Origin: Actinomycetes bacterium
GTDB lineage: Bacteria > Actinomycetota > Acidimicrobiia > Acidimicrobiales > RAAP-2
Direction of reading: 5' to 3'
Assembly: GCA_021791615.1 (NCBI GenBank)
Contig: JAJYWG010000352.1
Span: 330-64,329, forward strand
Length of the DNA: 64,000 bases
Below are positions 25,329 through 37,196 of this stretch, piece after piece. The first letter of the stretch is position 1, and each line of letters opens with the position of its first letter. The translations under genes were made by a program, and so were the position numbers. The notes below the pieces were generated by a model, which was not told the origin of the DNA, did no database searches, and worked only from the letters and a program-made list of their open reading frames with translations.

Positions 25329-27239
25329 CTAGCCGGAGACCTCCTCGGCACCGGGGAACGCGTCGAGCAGGCGAGCTTCGGCGACCGATTCGACGTCTTG
25401 CGCCGCTCCTTGGCCCATCTCGTCAGGGTCGTCGATCTCCTCGTCGTCCGGGCGGACGCCCCGAGCCTCGCCGGGAGGTCCGCCGGGAGGTCCGCCGGCG
25501 ACGCCGTCGCGGGGTCCCCCAGGAGGTCCGGTCGGGTCGGGCCCGCTGCGAACCCCCCGTGACGGCGCATCCTTGGATCTTGTCGGACCGCCGGGAGCCT
25601 CGCCGGGCCCTGGAGCACGCACGCCACGTCCCCTGGCACCCGAGCTCGGAGCACTTCGCCCGCTCGCCGCGCCGTCCACCACCAGCTCGAGGCGGACCGG
25701 CGCACCGAAGTAGCCGGCCAGCGCCTGCTCGACCACTGCGCGCACCTCCTCGCAACGCTCGAGATGGGGAGCGTTGGGGAGAGCGAAGACGGCGGTTTCG
25801 GCGGTGACCGAGACGTACCGCCCGCCCGTGTAGAGCGCCCGGGCCCGGGCCGGCAGCGCTCGCAGGATGTGGTCGCCCCAGGCTTGCACCAGGTGGTCCC
25901 GGTCGAGCTCGCCCGCCGGGCCAGGCGCGATGTCCTCGGCCGCGGGCGCGATGTCCTGCGGGGGCGCGATGACCTCGGCCGCGGGTGCGATGTCCTGCGC
26001 GGGCGCGGCGGCCGGCGTGCTCGAGGACGCGGGCGTTCCTGCCTTCGGCGCACCGAGTCCCGGGGCACCCCGGGTATGGCCAGGCGTGGACGCGGGGGCG
26101 TGGGGCTGCTCGGGGCGGCCGGCCGGCATGCCGGCCACAGCCCGTTCCACGCGGGCCAGGCGTTCGAGGAGTGCGGCCGGCGAGTCGTCCAGATCGGCTC
26201 GGGCGAGGCGGACCAGCGCCACCTCGAGGACGACCCGGGGGTCGGGCGCATCGCGCATGTCCACCATGGCCCGGCCCAAGACCTCCATGCACCGCACGAG
26301 GAGGGAGAGACCGAGCCGATCGGCCTGCGCAACCAACCGCGGCCGCTCGGCATCCCCGACGCCGGCCAGCTCCGGCGCGAGCGCCACGAGAAAGGTCTGC
26401 CGCAGCTCGTCCACCAGCCCGGCCGCGAGCTGCTGGGGCCCGGTGCCGGCCTCGTGGAGAGCGCCGACTGCCACCAGGACCCGTCCGGGATCCTCCTCCG
26501 CCAGGGCGTCGATCACCTCCCCCAGCTCCGGCTCGTCCTCGTCGAGCGTCCCCGACGCGGCGGCGCGGTCCAGTGCCGAGAGCGCATCCCGGGCCGAGCC
26601 GCGGCCTTCGTGGACCACCCGCGCCAAGGTCCGTTCGTCGAGCGACAGCCCGGCGGCAGTGTTCACGTCGCTCACCAACTCGGACAGGGTCTCGGCGCCC
26701 AGGAGCCGGAATTCGAGATGCTGGGTCCGGCTCCTGATGGTGGCGAGCACCCTGTGCGGCTCAGTGGTGGCCAGGACGAAGATGACGTGGCCCGGAGGCT
26801 CTTCCAGCGTCTTCAAGAGAGCGCCGGCAGCGGCGTTGGAGAGGGCATGCACCTCGTCGATGATGTAGACCTTCCACCGGCCGGGCGTGGCCAGCGCAGC
26901 GTGCGAGATGAGGTCCCGGATGGCATCGACGCCGTTGTTGGAGGCAGCGTCGAGCTCGAAGACGTTCACCGACCGACCGCCGCTGATCTCCTCGCACGAG
27001 CGGCAGGTCCCGCAAGGCTCTCCGTCCACCGGATCGGCGCAGTTGAGGGCCTTGGCCAGGATGCGCGCCGTGGAGGTCTTGCCGGTCCCCCTCTCCCCGC
27101 TGAACAGGTACGCGTGGGCGACGTGCCCGCTCTGGACCGCGCTCTGCAACGCCCGCACCACGTGGGGCTGGCCTCGCAGCTCCGAGAAGCGCCCGGGCCG
27201 GAACCGCGTGTAGAGCATGGAGTGCGGATCGTCGGCCAT
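25329..27239 (-). CDS. dnaX: DNA polymerase III gamma/tau subunit
   Basis: Clamp-loader ATPase of the replisome, 636 residues. Walker A GERGTGKT, the four-cysteine zinc module (CADP...CGTCRSC), Walker B YIIDEVHAL and the SRTQ sensor region are all present in the first 220 residues. The C-terminal half is a variable Pro/Ala-rich region with repeated AQDIAPAAE and PPGGP elements and a conserved domain around HLVQAWGDHILRALPARARALY. I see no obvious A-rich slippery site, so a separate gamma form is not predicted. The longer upstream open frame is antisense to other features; ATG 27239 is the family start. Confidence 0.96.
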   Translation of the reverse strand: MADDPHSMLYTRFRPGRFSELRGQPHVVRALQSAVQSGHVAHAYLFSGERGTGKTSTARILAKALNCADPVDGEPCGTCRSCEEISGGRSVNVFELDAASNNGVDAIRDLISHAALATPGRWKVYIIDEVHALSNAAAGALLKTLEEPPGHVIFVLATTEPHRVLATIRSRTQHLEFRLLGAETLSELVSDVNTAAGLSLDERTLARVVHEGRGSARDALSALDRAAASGTLDEDEPELGEVIDALAEEDPGRVLVAVGALHEAGTGPQQLAAGLVDELRQTFLVALAPELAGVGDAERPRLVAQADRLGLSLLVRCMEVLGRAMVDMRDAPDPRVVLEVALVRLARADLDDSPAALLERLARVERAVAGMPAGRPEQPHAPASTPGHTRGAPGLGAPKAGTPASSSTPAAAPAQDIAPAAEVIAPPQDIAPAAEDIAPGPAGELDRDHLVQAWGDHILRALPARARALYTGGRYVSVTAETAVFALPNAPHLERCEEVRAVVEQALAGYFGAPVRLELVVDGAASGRSAPSSGARGRGVRAPGPGEAPGGPTRSKDAPSRGVRSGPDPTGPPGGPRDGVAGGPPGGPPGEARGVRPDDEEIDDPDEMGQGAAQDVESVAEARLLDAFPGAEEVSG

Positions 27240-27299
27240 GACCGGGCAGCCTACCGGCGTCGTGGTTCGCTGCTCCCGGTGACGAGCATCAGCGGTACG

Positions 27300-27429
27300 C
27301 CGGCGCCCGGTGCGGTGGCCAGGCTGACTACGGCACACGTCCTGACCCGCTGAGAGCTGCTGCCTTCCGACCCTGACTCGGTTCACGAGGGGCCGTTGCG
27401 CAGGGCCCGGCCACCGCACGGAGCGCCGG
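27300..27429 (-). ncRNA. ffs: Signal recognition particle RNA (4.5S-type)
   Basis: The leftward strand contains the universally conserved domain IV hairpin (GTCAGGGTCGGAAGGCAGCA) with its GGAAG tetraloop-like apex, and the downstream GGGTCAGGACGTGTGCC strand typical of actinobacterial SRP RNAs. The ends pair over about 20 bases (CCGGCGCTCCGTGCGGTGGC with GCCACCGCACCGGGCGCCGG). It lies just upstream of dnaX on the same strand. Confidence 0.93.
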
Positions 27430-27442
27430 TGTCTCGTCGAGA

Positions 27443-29032
27443 CTAGCCGCTGGGGCCCGCGTCGCTTGCCGCGGGAGGGTCGGGTCCGGGTGGGACGGGT
27501 CCGGGTGGGTCGGTTGGGCCCGGTGGGTCGGTTCGGCCCGGTGGGTCGGGAAGATCGGTGCCGGCGGGCAAGCGGAACCAGAAGCGTGCGCCACCCGAGC
27601 TGGCCGAGCCGACACCCACCGTCCCGCCGTGCTGGCTCACGATGGCGGCGACGATCGCCAGGCCGAGGCCCGCCCCGCCGGTCGAACGGGCGCGTGACGA
27701 GTCGGTCCGGTAGAACGGCTCGAAGATCCGCCCTGCGTCGGCGGGCGGCACCCCGGGTCCATGGTCTGCGACCTCGACCACCGCTGTGCGCTCCCCGACT
27801 GCCACCCGCACCTCGATCGGGGCTCCCGGCGGCGAATGGCGCCGCGCGTTGGCCAGGAGGTTGTCGATCACCTGGCGAACCCGGTGGCGGTCGGCCACGA
27901 CCCAGGCGCTGTCGGGCGAGCTCACGTCCACCGGGTGGTCGGGCGCGGCGGCGGTGGCGGCCGCGGCAGCGGTGGCGGCCAGCGCGGCCAGGTCGACTGC
28001 TTCGAGCTGGAGCGGGCGCTCGCGATCGAGGCGGGCCAGCAGGAGCAGGTCGTCGACCAGCACGCTCATCCGGTCCGCTTCGTGGCGAATCTGATGCATG
28101 GCGGTGGCCAGGTCCTCGGGACGATCGCGCGCGCCCAGGTCGAAGATCTCTGCGTAGCCGCGTATGGAGGTGAGCGGGGTTCGCAGCTCGTGCGACGCAT
28201 CGGCGAGGAACCTCCGCAGGCGCTCTTCCGACGCGGCGCGGGCCACCAGCGCAGTCTCGATCTCGTTCAGCATCGTGTTGAGGGCCGATCCCAGGCGGCC
28301 CACCTCGGTCCGTGGGTCCGACGCGACCACCCTGCGTCCGAGATCCCCGCCGGCGATGGCCCCGGCCGTCGACGCCATCTCCTCGAGCGGGCGGAGCCCC
28401 CGGCGGACGATCCACCACGACAGGGCTCCGAGCCCGAGCAGGACTGCCGCGGTGACCAGGACCATGATGACCAGCAGGTGCCCGAGCGTCTGGTTGACGC
28501 CCGTGAGGGGGATGGCCACCACCACCGACAGGCCCGGCCGGTGGAGCGGCCGGACCAGGACTCGGTACGTGATCGGCGCCGGCCCGGCCGAGCGGGCGGT
28601 AAAGACGACGACCCCTCCGGCGTTCGCTGCCGGGAGCGGGCGGGGCAGCACCGGCGGCGCCGGGGCCTTGCCCGAGTAGAAGAACGTCACGACACTGCCC
28701 CGGACCCGCTCGCCGGGACCGAGGAGCTCGCCGACGGTCCCCGCCGGGAACAGGCCACCGTGGTCCTTGGCCGAGCCGGGGGTCTGCGAGTGCGCCGGCA
28801 GGCGCCCACCGGCCGCAGATCGATGGGACGGCGGGACGTACGGGATAGGAGTGGTGAGGCCGTTGCGCGAGAGCACCGCTTCTTGCACCGGGAAGGAGGC
28901 CGCCTGGAGCTGCGGGTCCGATTGGGCAATCAGGTAGGAGCGCAACTGGGTGTAGACGGCCAGGTCGGACACCACCAGGCCGACTGCCACGACGCCCACC
29001 AGCGCCAGCAGCAGCCGGGCCCGCAGCGTCAC
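27443..29032 (-). CDS. Two-component sensor histidine kinase
   Basis: A 529-residue membrane kinase: span 1 near residues 6-27, a ~150-residue extracytoplasmic sensor region, span 2 near VIMVLVTAAVLLGLGALSWW, then HAMP, HisKA with the phosphorylated His in DASHELRTPLTS, and HATPase boxes NLLANARRH, DHGPGVP and GAGLGLAIV. It resembles MprB/TcrY-type actinobacterial kinases. The last ~30 residues are a PPGPTD-like repeat. Its start overlaps the response-regulator stop (ATGA). Confidence 0.93.
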   Translation of the reverse strand: MTLRARLLLALVGVVAVGLVVSDLAVYTQLRSYLIAQSDPQLQAASFPVQEAVLSRNGLTTPIPYVPPSHRSAAGGRLPAHSQTPGSAKDHGGLFPAGTVGELLGPGERVRGSVVTFFYSGKAPAPPVLPRPLPAANAGGVVVFTARSAGPAPITYRVLVRPLHRPGLSVVVAIPLTGVNQTLGHLLVIMVLVTAAVLLGLGALSWWIVRRGLRPLEEMASTAGAIAGGDLGRRVVASDPRTEVGRLGSALNTMLNEIETALVARAASEERLRRFLADASHELRTPLTSIRGYAEIFDLGARDRPEDLATAMHQIRHEADRMSVLVDDLLLLARLDRERPLQLEAVDLAALAATAAAAATAAAPDHPVDVSSPDSAWVVADRHRVRQVIDNLLANARRHSPPGAPIEVRVAVGERTAVVEVADHGPGVPPADAGRIFEPFYRTDSSRARSTGGAGLGLAIVAAIVSQHGGTVGVGSASSGGARFWFRLPAGTDLPDPPGRTDPPGPTDPPGPVPPGPDPPAASDAGPSG

Positions 29033-29745
29033 GGCTGCAGCATGCCGGGCTCGGGCTCCGTCGCTGGCCGCAACCGGTAGCCCACGCCGCGCACGGTATG
29101 GATCTGGCGGGGGCCGAACGCTTCGAGCTTCTTGCGGAGCGAGCTGACGAAGATCTCGACCACGTTGCCGCCCCCGGTGAAGTCGTACCGCCAGACCCGG
29201 TCGAGGATCTGCGCCTTGGAGACGACTCGGTCCCGGTTCGTCATGAGGTAGTGGAGGAGCTTGAACTCCGTCGGGGTGAGCGTGACGACGTGGCCGGCTC
29301 GCCGCACCTCGTGCTGGTCCTCGTCCAGCACCAGGTCGCCGCAGCTCAGCACTGCGGTCTCGGCGTGGATGTCGTGGACGCGCCGCAGGATCGCTCGCAC
29401 CCGCACGACCAGCTCCTCGACGCTGAACGGCTTGGTCACGTAGTCGTCACCGCCCAGCGTGAAGCCACGCAGCTTGTCGTCGAGCCCGTCGAGCGCGCTG
29501 AGGAACACGACCGGGGGACGGGGACGCTCGTCGGAAAGCCGGCGCAAGACCTCGAACCCGTCGAGGTCCGGGAGAAGGACGTCGAGCACGATCACGTGCG
29601 GGCGTACCAGCGCCGCGGCACGCAGCGCATCACGTCCGCTACGGGCAATCTCCACGGCGAAGCCCTCGTAGCGCAGCGCCATGGAGACGAGATCGGTGAT
29701 CGCCGGCTCGTCGTCGACGACGAGCACTCTCGGTGCCTGTTCCAT
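29029..29745 (-). CDS. OmpR/PhoB-family response regulator
   Basis: A 238-residue regulator: receiver domain with acidic pocket VVDDE, phospho-accepting Asp in VLDVLLPDLDG, and the Lys in VTKPFS. The C-terminal winged helix carries LTPTEFKLLHYLMTN and IHTVRGVGYRL. It is the partner of the downstream kinase. I prefer the ATG at 29745, seven bases after GGGAGG; ATGs at 29751 and 29778 are alternatives. Target genes are unknown. Confidence 0.94.
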   Translation of the reverse strand: MEQAPRVLVVDDEPAITDLVSMALRYEGFAVEIARSGRDALRAAALVRPHVIVLDVLLPDLDGFEVLRRLSDERPRPPVVFLSALDGLDDKLRGFTLGGDDYVTKPFSVEELVVRVRAILRRVHDIHAETAVLSCGDLVLDEDQHEVRRAGHVVTLTPTEFKLLHYLMTNRDRVVSKAQILDRVWRYDFTGGGNVVEIFVSSLRKKLEAFGPRQIHTVRGVGYRLRPATEPEPGMLQP

Positions 29746-29878
29746 GACCATGCCTCCCGCATAGATACTCGCCGCCAATCCTGTGGACTGGCTGTCGATC
29801 CGCGCGCTGCCGGCTCGCCGGGCGCGCCACCGTGCCTCCCAGGTACAATTGCGCCACTATCAGGGGAGGAAGCGAGAG

Positions 29879-30994
29879 GTGATCCTGCATCGCGACACCG
29901 CCGGCCGTGGCGCCGGACCCGGTGCCATGCCCACGACCCCAGACGAGCTCGCCCGTTCGCTGCGACGGGTCCGGACCCGTCAGGGGCTCCGCCTGGAGGA
30001 CGTGAGCGCTCGGACCGGTCTACCCCTGCACCAGCTCCAGGCCATCGAGGCCGGGCGCTACGAGGCGGTCGCGGACCGCGTTGCCGTGCTGAGGACCTTG
30101 CGCCACTACGCCGACCACCTGGGCCTGCCCGGCGACCGCTACGTGCTGATCCTCGTGGACCACTGGCCGGCGCCGCCCTCCCCCCAACCCCAGATCGTGG
30201 CCCTCCACACCGGCCAGGTCCCCGCCGGTGCCCCGGCGACGGCCACCTTCCAGGCCGCGCCCCCGACTGGCTTCTCCACTGCGGGGATCCCGGGTCTCGC
30301 CGACACCGGCGCTGCCACCGCAATGGTGCCCGCGTGGGGCCCGCCGGTCGGCGGCATGCACGACACCGGGGTGACCGATGCCGTCCCGAGCGCCGCCTTC
30401 GTCCCGGACTCTCGGACGAGAGAGCCTCGACCCCGGCCGGCCGACCGCTCCCCCCTCGCCCTGCGCCTGGGGGTGGCGCTGGTCGCCCTCGCCATCGTGG
30501 CCGGCGTGGCCGGTCTTGTCATCCACCGCTACGAGCCCAAGTGGCTCAGCTCGATCGGCATCACGACCGCCAGGACAACGCCCGGGGGTGGGGGGACCAC
30601 GTCGCCGTCCCGGCCCGCGTCGCCGAGCACGTCCGCTCCGCGCGACACCAAGCCCAAGACGACCGCGGCCAAGATGACGGTCGACAAAACGTCACCCAGC
30701 ACGGCCACCCTCGATGTCAGCGCGCCGAGCTTCGTCGTGAAAGTCGCGGTCGCCAGCAGCGACTCGTGGGTGCAGGTGACCGGGCCGGCCACCGCCGGGG
30801 CGACGCCCGGCGTGCTGTTCAGCGGGCTGCTCAGCGCCGGGCAGTCCAAGACCTTCACGGTGGACAGCAGTCTCACCGTCGAGATCGGGTCCGTCGCCGC
30901 GCAGACGGCCGTCACTGTGGGGTCCACCCTCATCGGGACGTACGATCCGGCGGTCGCCCCGTACACGATGACCTTCCAGACCGCCACGAGCTGA
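29879..30994 (+). CDS. RodZ-like HTH membrane protein
   Basis: A 371-residue protein starting at GTG behind GGGGAGGAAG, with TACAAT (29844-29849) as a possible -10 box. Residues about 20-80 are an XRE-type HTH (SLRRVRTRQGLRLEDVSART and LHQLQAIEAGRYEAV), as in RodZ. A proline-rich linker, one span (LGVALVALAIVAGVAGLVIH), a Thr/Ser/Pro linker and an extracytoplasmic DUF4115-like beta domain follow. RodZ-like proteins link cytoskeleton or DNA binding to the cell envelope. Convergent with gyrA. Confidence 0.82.
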   Translation: MILHRDTAGRGAGPGAMPTTPDELARSLRRVRTRQGLRLEDVSARTGLPLHQLQAIEAGRYEAVADRVAVLRTLRHYADHLGLPGDRYVLILVDHWPAPPSPQPQIVALHTGQVPAGAPATATFQAAPPTGFSTAGIPGLADTGAATAMVPAWGPPVGGMHDTGVTDAVPSAAFVPDSRTREPRPRPADRSPLALRLGVALVALAIVAGVAGLVIHRYEPKWLSSIGITTARTTPGGGGTTSPSRPASPSTSAPRDTKPKTTAAKMTVDKTSPSTATLDVSAPSFVVKVAVASSDSWVQVTGPATAGATPGVLFSGLLSAGQSKTFTVDSSLTVEIGSVAAQTAVTVGSTLIGTYDPAVAPYTMTFQTATS

Positions 30995-31016
30995 GCCGGC
31001 CGGTCCACCCGGCGGT

Positions 31017-33509
31017 CTACTCGGAGCCCGAGACCGGGGCGACGGCCGCCACAGACTGACCCTCGTCGAGGTTCATGACCCGGACACCGGTGGCGTCGCG
31101 TCCTTGGGACGCGATCTCACGCACCGCGGTACGGATCACTACCCCACCGGTGGAGACGAGGAGGATCTCGTCGTCGAACGCCACCATGAACGCGGCCACG
31201 ACCCTGCCGCGCTTTGCCGTGAGCCGGATGCCCCGGACTCCCTGACCACCGCGCGCCTGGCGATTGAAACGTTCCAGCTTCGTCCTCTTGCCGTAGCCGG
31301 CATCGGTCACGAGCAGGATATCGGTGTCGTCGCGGGCCACGTCCAACGACACGACGGCGTCCTCGGCGCGCAGCCGGATCCCTCTGACCCCGGCCGTGCT
31401 CCGCCCCATCGGCCGCACATCGTGCTCCGAGAACCGGATCGTCATCCCCGCCCGCGTGACGACGAAGAGGTCGTCGGCACCGGCGGTGACCACCACTCGC
31501 ACCAGCTCGTCTCCAGGCCGCAACGCGATGGCGATGAAGCCCTCTCGCCGTGACTTGTCGTACTCGCTGAACGGCGTCTTCTTCACCTGGCCCTGCGCGG
31601 TAGCGAACACGAGGTACTGGTCGGTCGGGAAGTCACGGGTCCCGACGATGGCCTGGACGGTCTCGCCGGACTCGAGCGGCAGGAGGTTGACCAGGGCCGT
31701 GCCCTTCGCGGTGCGTTCTTTCATCGGGATCTCGTGGCCCCGCAGCCGGTAGACGCGTCCCCGGTTGGAGAACAGCAGGAGGTACGAGAGGGTGGTCGTG
31801 TGCACAACGTGGGTGACCAGGTCCTCTTCCTTCAGGCGCGCGCCCTGCACGCCGCGCCCGCCGCGGCCTTGGGTGCGGAACGCGTCGGCGGCTACCGACT
31901 TCACGTAGCCAGCCGCCGTCATGGTCACCACGACCTCCTCGTCGTCGACGAGGTCCTCGACGCCCAGCTCGCCGGGGTCGTGGGTGATCACCGAGCGCCG
32001 ATCGTTGGCGAAGGTCTGGCGGACCAGGGTCAGCTCGGTCGAGATCACCGATCGCAGGCGAGCCGGGTCGGCCAGGATCGCCTCCAGCTCGGCGATCGTG
32101 GCGCGCAGCTGGGTCATCTCGTCTTCGAGCTCGCTGCGTCCCAAGCGGGTGAGCCGCCCGAGGGTCATGTCCAAGATGTGGTTCGCCTGCTCCTCGCTGA
32201 ACGAGAAGGGCTCGCCCATGAGAGCGGCGCGCGCGGCTGCCCGGTCGTCAGAGGCGCGGATGGCGGCGATGACGGCATCGAGCATGTCGATGGCCCGGAG
32301 CAGGCCTTCGACGATGTGCGCCCGGGCCCGGGCCTTGCGGAGCCGGTACTCGCTGCGCCGGGTGACCACCTCGACCTGGTGGGCGACGTAGTGCCCGAGG
32401 AGCTGGGCCAGGTTGAGGGTCCGCGGCACACCGTCCACCAGCGCGAGAGCGTTCACCCCGAAGCTCGTCTGGAGCGGGGTGTGCTTGTAGAGCTTGTTCA
32501 GCACGACATTGGCGTTGGCGTCGCGCTTCAGACGGACCACGAGCCGGGTCTGCTTGCCGGCCGAGGAGTCCAGCACCTCGGCGATCCCGTCCAGCTCGCC
32601 CGACTTGACCAGGTCGTCGATCTTCTGGGCGATCACCCCGACCGAGGTCTGGTACGGCAGCTCGGTGACGACGATCCGGGTGGCGTCACGGCCCTCGTCG
32701 ATCTCGGCGACGGCGCGCATCTTGATCGATCCCCGGCCGGTCCGGTAGGCGTCGAGGATCCCCTGGCGTCCGAGGATCTGGGCCCCGGTCGGGAAGTCCG
32801 GCCCCTTCACGAACGCCATGAGGTCGTCGGAAGAGGCGTCGGGGTGCTCGAGGAGGTGGATGGTGGCGTCCACCACCTCACCGAGGTTGTGGGGAGGGAT
32901 GTTCGTTGCCATGCCGACGGCGATGCCTTGGGAGCCGTTCACGAGCAGGTTGGGAAACCGGGCGGGGAGCACGGTGGGCTCCTCGGCGCTGTTCGAGTAG
33001 TTCGGCACGAAGTCGACGGTCTCCTCGTCGATGCCGGCCATCAGGTCCAGGGTCAGGGATTGGAGGCGGCACTCGGTGTAGCGCATTGCCGCCGGACCCT
33101 CGTCGGGACCTGGCCCACCAAAGCTCCCGTGCCCGTCCACCAGGGGGTGGCGCATCGAGAACTCCTGGACCATGCGGACCAACGCGTCGTAGATCGCGCT
33201 GTCGCCGTGGGGGTGGTACGTCCCCATGACCTCCCCCACCACCGCCGCGCATTTGACATGGGGGCGGTCCGGACGGAGGTTCTGGTCGAACATCGAGTAG
33301 AGGATCCGGCGGTGGACCGGCTTCAGCCCGTCCCGCACATCTGGGAGCGCCCGGGAGACGATGACCGACATCGAGTACTCGAGGAAGGAACGCTCCATCT
33401 CCTCTTGGATCTCGATCGGCTCGATGAAGCCGAGCACCGCGGTGTCAGCGCCCGAGCCGTTGCCGGACGCGTCGGCCGCTGCGCCCCTTGGCCTGTCGCT
33501 GCTGCTCAT
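31017..33509 (-). CDS. gyrA: DNA gyrase subunit A
   Basis: An 830-residue breakage-reunion subunit of gyrase. The active-site Tyr144 lies in AMRYTECRL. The quinolone-pocket segment is [15 protein letters not shown] with Ser104 and Asp108, the residues usually found in susceptible enzymes. The C-terminal beta-pinwheel shows several blades, with a gyrA box-like QGRGGRGV and repeated RGV/RGI motifs. It follows gyrB by 41 bases in the same direction. Confidence 0.98.
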   Translation of the reverse strand: MSSSDRPRGAAADASGNGSGADTAVLGFIEPIEIQEEMERSFLEYSMSVIVSRALPDVRDGLKPVHRRILYSMFDQNLRPDRPHVKCAAVVGEVMGTYHPHGDSAIYDALVRMVQEFSMRHPLVDGHGSFGGPGPDEGPAAMRYTECRLQSLTLDLMAGIDEETVDFVPNYSNSAEEPTVLPARFPNLLVNGSQGIAVGMATNIPPHNLGEVVDATIHLLEHPDASSDDLMAFVKGPDFPTGAQILGRQGILDAYRTGRGSIKMRAVAEIDEGRDATRIVVTELPYQTSVGVIAQKIDDLVKSGELDGIAEVLDSSAGKQTRLVVRLKRDANANVVLNKLYKHTPLQTSFGVNALALVDGVPRTLNLAQLLGHYVAHQVEVVTRRSEYRLRKARARAHIVEGLLRAIDMLDAVIAAIRASDDRAAARAALMGEPFSFSEEQANHILDMTLGRLTRLGRSELEDEMTQLRATIAELEAILADPARLRSVISTELTLVRQTFANDRRSVITHDPGELGVEDLVDDEEVVVTMTAAGYVKSVAADAFRTQGRGGRGVQGARLKEEDLVTHVVHTTTLSYLLLFSNRGRVYRLRGHEIPMKERTAKGTALVNLLPLESGETVQAIVGTRDFPTDQYLVFATAQGQVKKTPFSEYDKSRREGFIAIALRPGDELVRVVVTAGADDLFVVTRAGMTIRFSEHDVRPMGRSTAGVRGIRLRAEDAVVSLDVARDDTDILLVTDAGYGKRTKLERFNRQARGGQGVRGIRLTAKRGRVVAAFMVAFDDEILLVSTGGVVIRTAVREIASQGRDATGVRVMNLDEGQSVAAVAPVSGSE

Positions 33510-33550
33510 GACGCCCTTTCGCCCCTGGTCAATGGATGGGTCCGCTCATC

Positions 33551-35476
<1,926 letters not shown>

Positions 35477-35626
35477 TCACCACCATCGTCTGCCGCACGG
35501 GCGCGTCCCTTCGCGATCTCTGTTCACAGTGCGCTCCGGGGTCCCGATCCAAGACCTGGCCATCTCTCCGGTGCGGACGGCTCATTCTACCCGACCGGGC
35601 CACTGCGATACGCCGACGCTGCGGCC

Positions 35627-36007
35627 TCACGAGGGCGGGCGTACGACCACGCGAACCTCGTCGACGACGACCTCCTCGCCCGCCTCGCCGGTCGCCTGTC
35701 TGAGACGTCCGATGAGCTCGGCGCCGAGGAGGCGTACCTGCGTGGCTCGGGCCGAGTGGTCGGCCGCCACGACGAGCGTGCTGCCTTCGAGCTTCAGTGG
35801 CCGCACGTGAGGGGCGAGCCCGGGTCCTGCGATCTCCTCCCAGTGCGACACCACCTCCGCCAGCGCGAGGACCCGCGGAGACCGCCCGCCGTGGTGGGGA
35901 CCCAGCCGTTCGACGGCTCCCTCGATCACCTCGCGCAGCGGTCGCGGCCCTGGATCGATTCCGGGCGGGCGGCGACGTCGCCTCGGGTTGGGCGGCGAGG
36001 GGTTCAC
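35627..36007 (-). CDS. DciA/DUF721 helicase-loading protein
   Basis: A 126-residue protein starting at GTG 36007 that overlaps the recF stop. The conserved DUF721 core is VVSHWEEIAGPGLAPHVRPLKLEGSTL cut to its features: WxEIxGxxxAxHxxP and a LVV strand before RLLGAELIGRL. DciA proteins are the bacterial helicase operators in lineages lacking DnaC. An Arg/Pro-rich N-terminus precedes the domain. A longer upstream frame (to 36604) is only the antisense shadow of recF. Confidence 0.85.
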   Translation of the reverse strand: MNPSPPNPRRRRRPPGIDPGPRPLREVIEGAVERLGPHHGGRSPRVLALAEVVSHWEEIAGPGLAPHVRPLKLEGSTLVVAADHSARATQVRLLGAELIGRLRQATGEAGEEVVVDEVRVVVRPPS

Positions 36008-37152
36008 CGCGCTGTCTCGATCCGGCCGGGCAGCTCGTGAGCTGCGGCGCAGCTCACGGACGCCCCTGCCAGCTTCCCGATGTCGACTACCTCGGCCACC
36101 TCGAGCCCGCTCGGGAGCTCGGCCGCCGTCGTGAGCAGCGCCTGACCCGCCGGCAGAGCGCGGACCAGGGCCCTGGCTCGATCGGGGTCGAGCTCGGAGA
36201 ACACGTCGTCGAGCAGGAGGATCGGCGCGGTGCCCGCGATCTCGGTCACCAGGTGGTGCCCCGCCAGGCGCAGCGCGAGCGCGAGGCATCGCTGCTCTCC
36301 TTGCGAACCCTGGTACCGAGCGTCGCGGTGGTCGAGGACGATAGCCAGGTCGTCGTGGTGTGGGCCGACGGTGGTCGCCGCCCGACGCGCGTCCTCGGAT
36401 CTCGACGTAGCGAGGGCGTCGAGGAGGTCCTCGGACCACGACCGGCGGTAGGAGATCTCGACGCCCACCGCACTCGGCGACTGGGAGGAGCCGCGACCCG
36501 CCAGGGCTGCGTACGTCTCGGCGACCAGGGGGCGGAGCATGCCGGTGGCCGCCTCCCGTGCGTTGGCCAGCGCGGTGCCTGCCTCGGCGAGACGGCTGTC
36601 CCATACCTCCAACGTCGTCACCACCTCGGCCGTGAGGTGCCCGCCGGCCTGACGGAGGAGCGCGGCGCGCTGGCGCAGAGCCCTCTCGGTGTCTTCGATC
36701 GCCCGCGCTCCTTGCGGGTCGATCAGGTGGAGCAGGTCGTCGAGGAGCTCTCGCCGGCCTGCGGGGGGACCCTGTACGATCCCGACATCGTCAGGGGTGA
36801 ACGCGGTGAAGGGGACTGCTGCGGCCAGCTCCCGCCGGGTGCGGGCTACCTGCCGGTTCACTTGGGTCTTCGGTCGACCGGTGATCGGGAGGAGCGCTTC
36901 GACCAGGGTGGTCGACCCTTCCCGCTCCAGCTCGGCCCGTAGGAGGGCTTGGGCGGTGCCCGTGCGCACGAGGTGCTCGCGTGCGGCGTTGCGAAACGAC
37001 CGCTGGGCTCCCAGGTAGGCGACTGCTTCGAGCAGCGTGGTCTTGCCGGTGCCGTTGGCACCGGTGATGGCCGTGACCCCTTCTGGGCTGGGGCGCAACT
37101 CGGCGCTGGAGAAAGAGCGAAAGTCGGCGAGAGTGATCCAGACCAGGTTCAC
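36004..37152 (-). CDS. recF: Recombination/repair protein RecF
   Basis: SMC-like ATPase that binds gapped DNA and helps RecR and RecO load RecA. It is 382 residues, slightly longer than typical because of the C-terminus. Walker A GANGTGKT follows the LADFRSFSSAEL start. The signature region is GSQGEQRCLALALRLA and Walker B ILLLDDVFSELD. It lies 44 bases after dnaN. Confidence 0.97.
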   Translation of the reverse strand: MNLVWITLADFRSFSSAELRPSPEGVTAITGANGTGKTTLLEAVAYLGAQRSFRNAAREHLVRTGTAQALLRAELEREGSTTLVEALLPITGRPKTQVNRQVARTRRELAAAVPFTAFTPDDVGIVQGPPAGRRELLDDLLHLIDPQGARAIEDTERALRQRAALLRQAGGHLTAEVVTTLEVWDSRLAEAGTALANAREAATGMLRPLVAETYAALAGRGSSQSPSAVGVEISYRRSWSEDLLDALATSRSEDARRAATTVGPHHDDLAIVLDHRDARYQGSQGEQRCLALALRLAGHHLVTEIAGTAPILLLDDVFSELDPDRARALVRALPAGQALLTTAAELPSGLEVAEVVDIGKLAGASVSCAAAHELPGRIETAR

Positions 37153-37196
37153 GGTGCTGCGCTGAGGTGGATGCCGGCCGGGTCACGCACGCCGGG

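Noticed and set aside
25329..28418. 1029-residue dnaX frame extending far upstream
   Set aside because: The extra 390 residues run through the SRP RNA and antisense to the kinase gene; the DnaX family start is at 27239.
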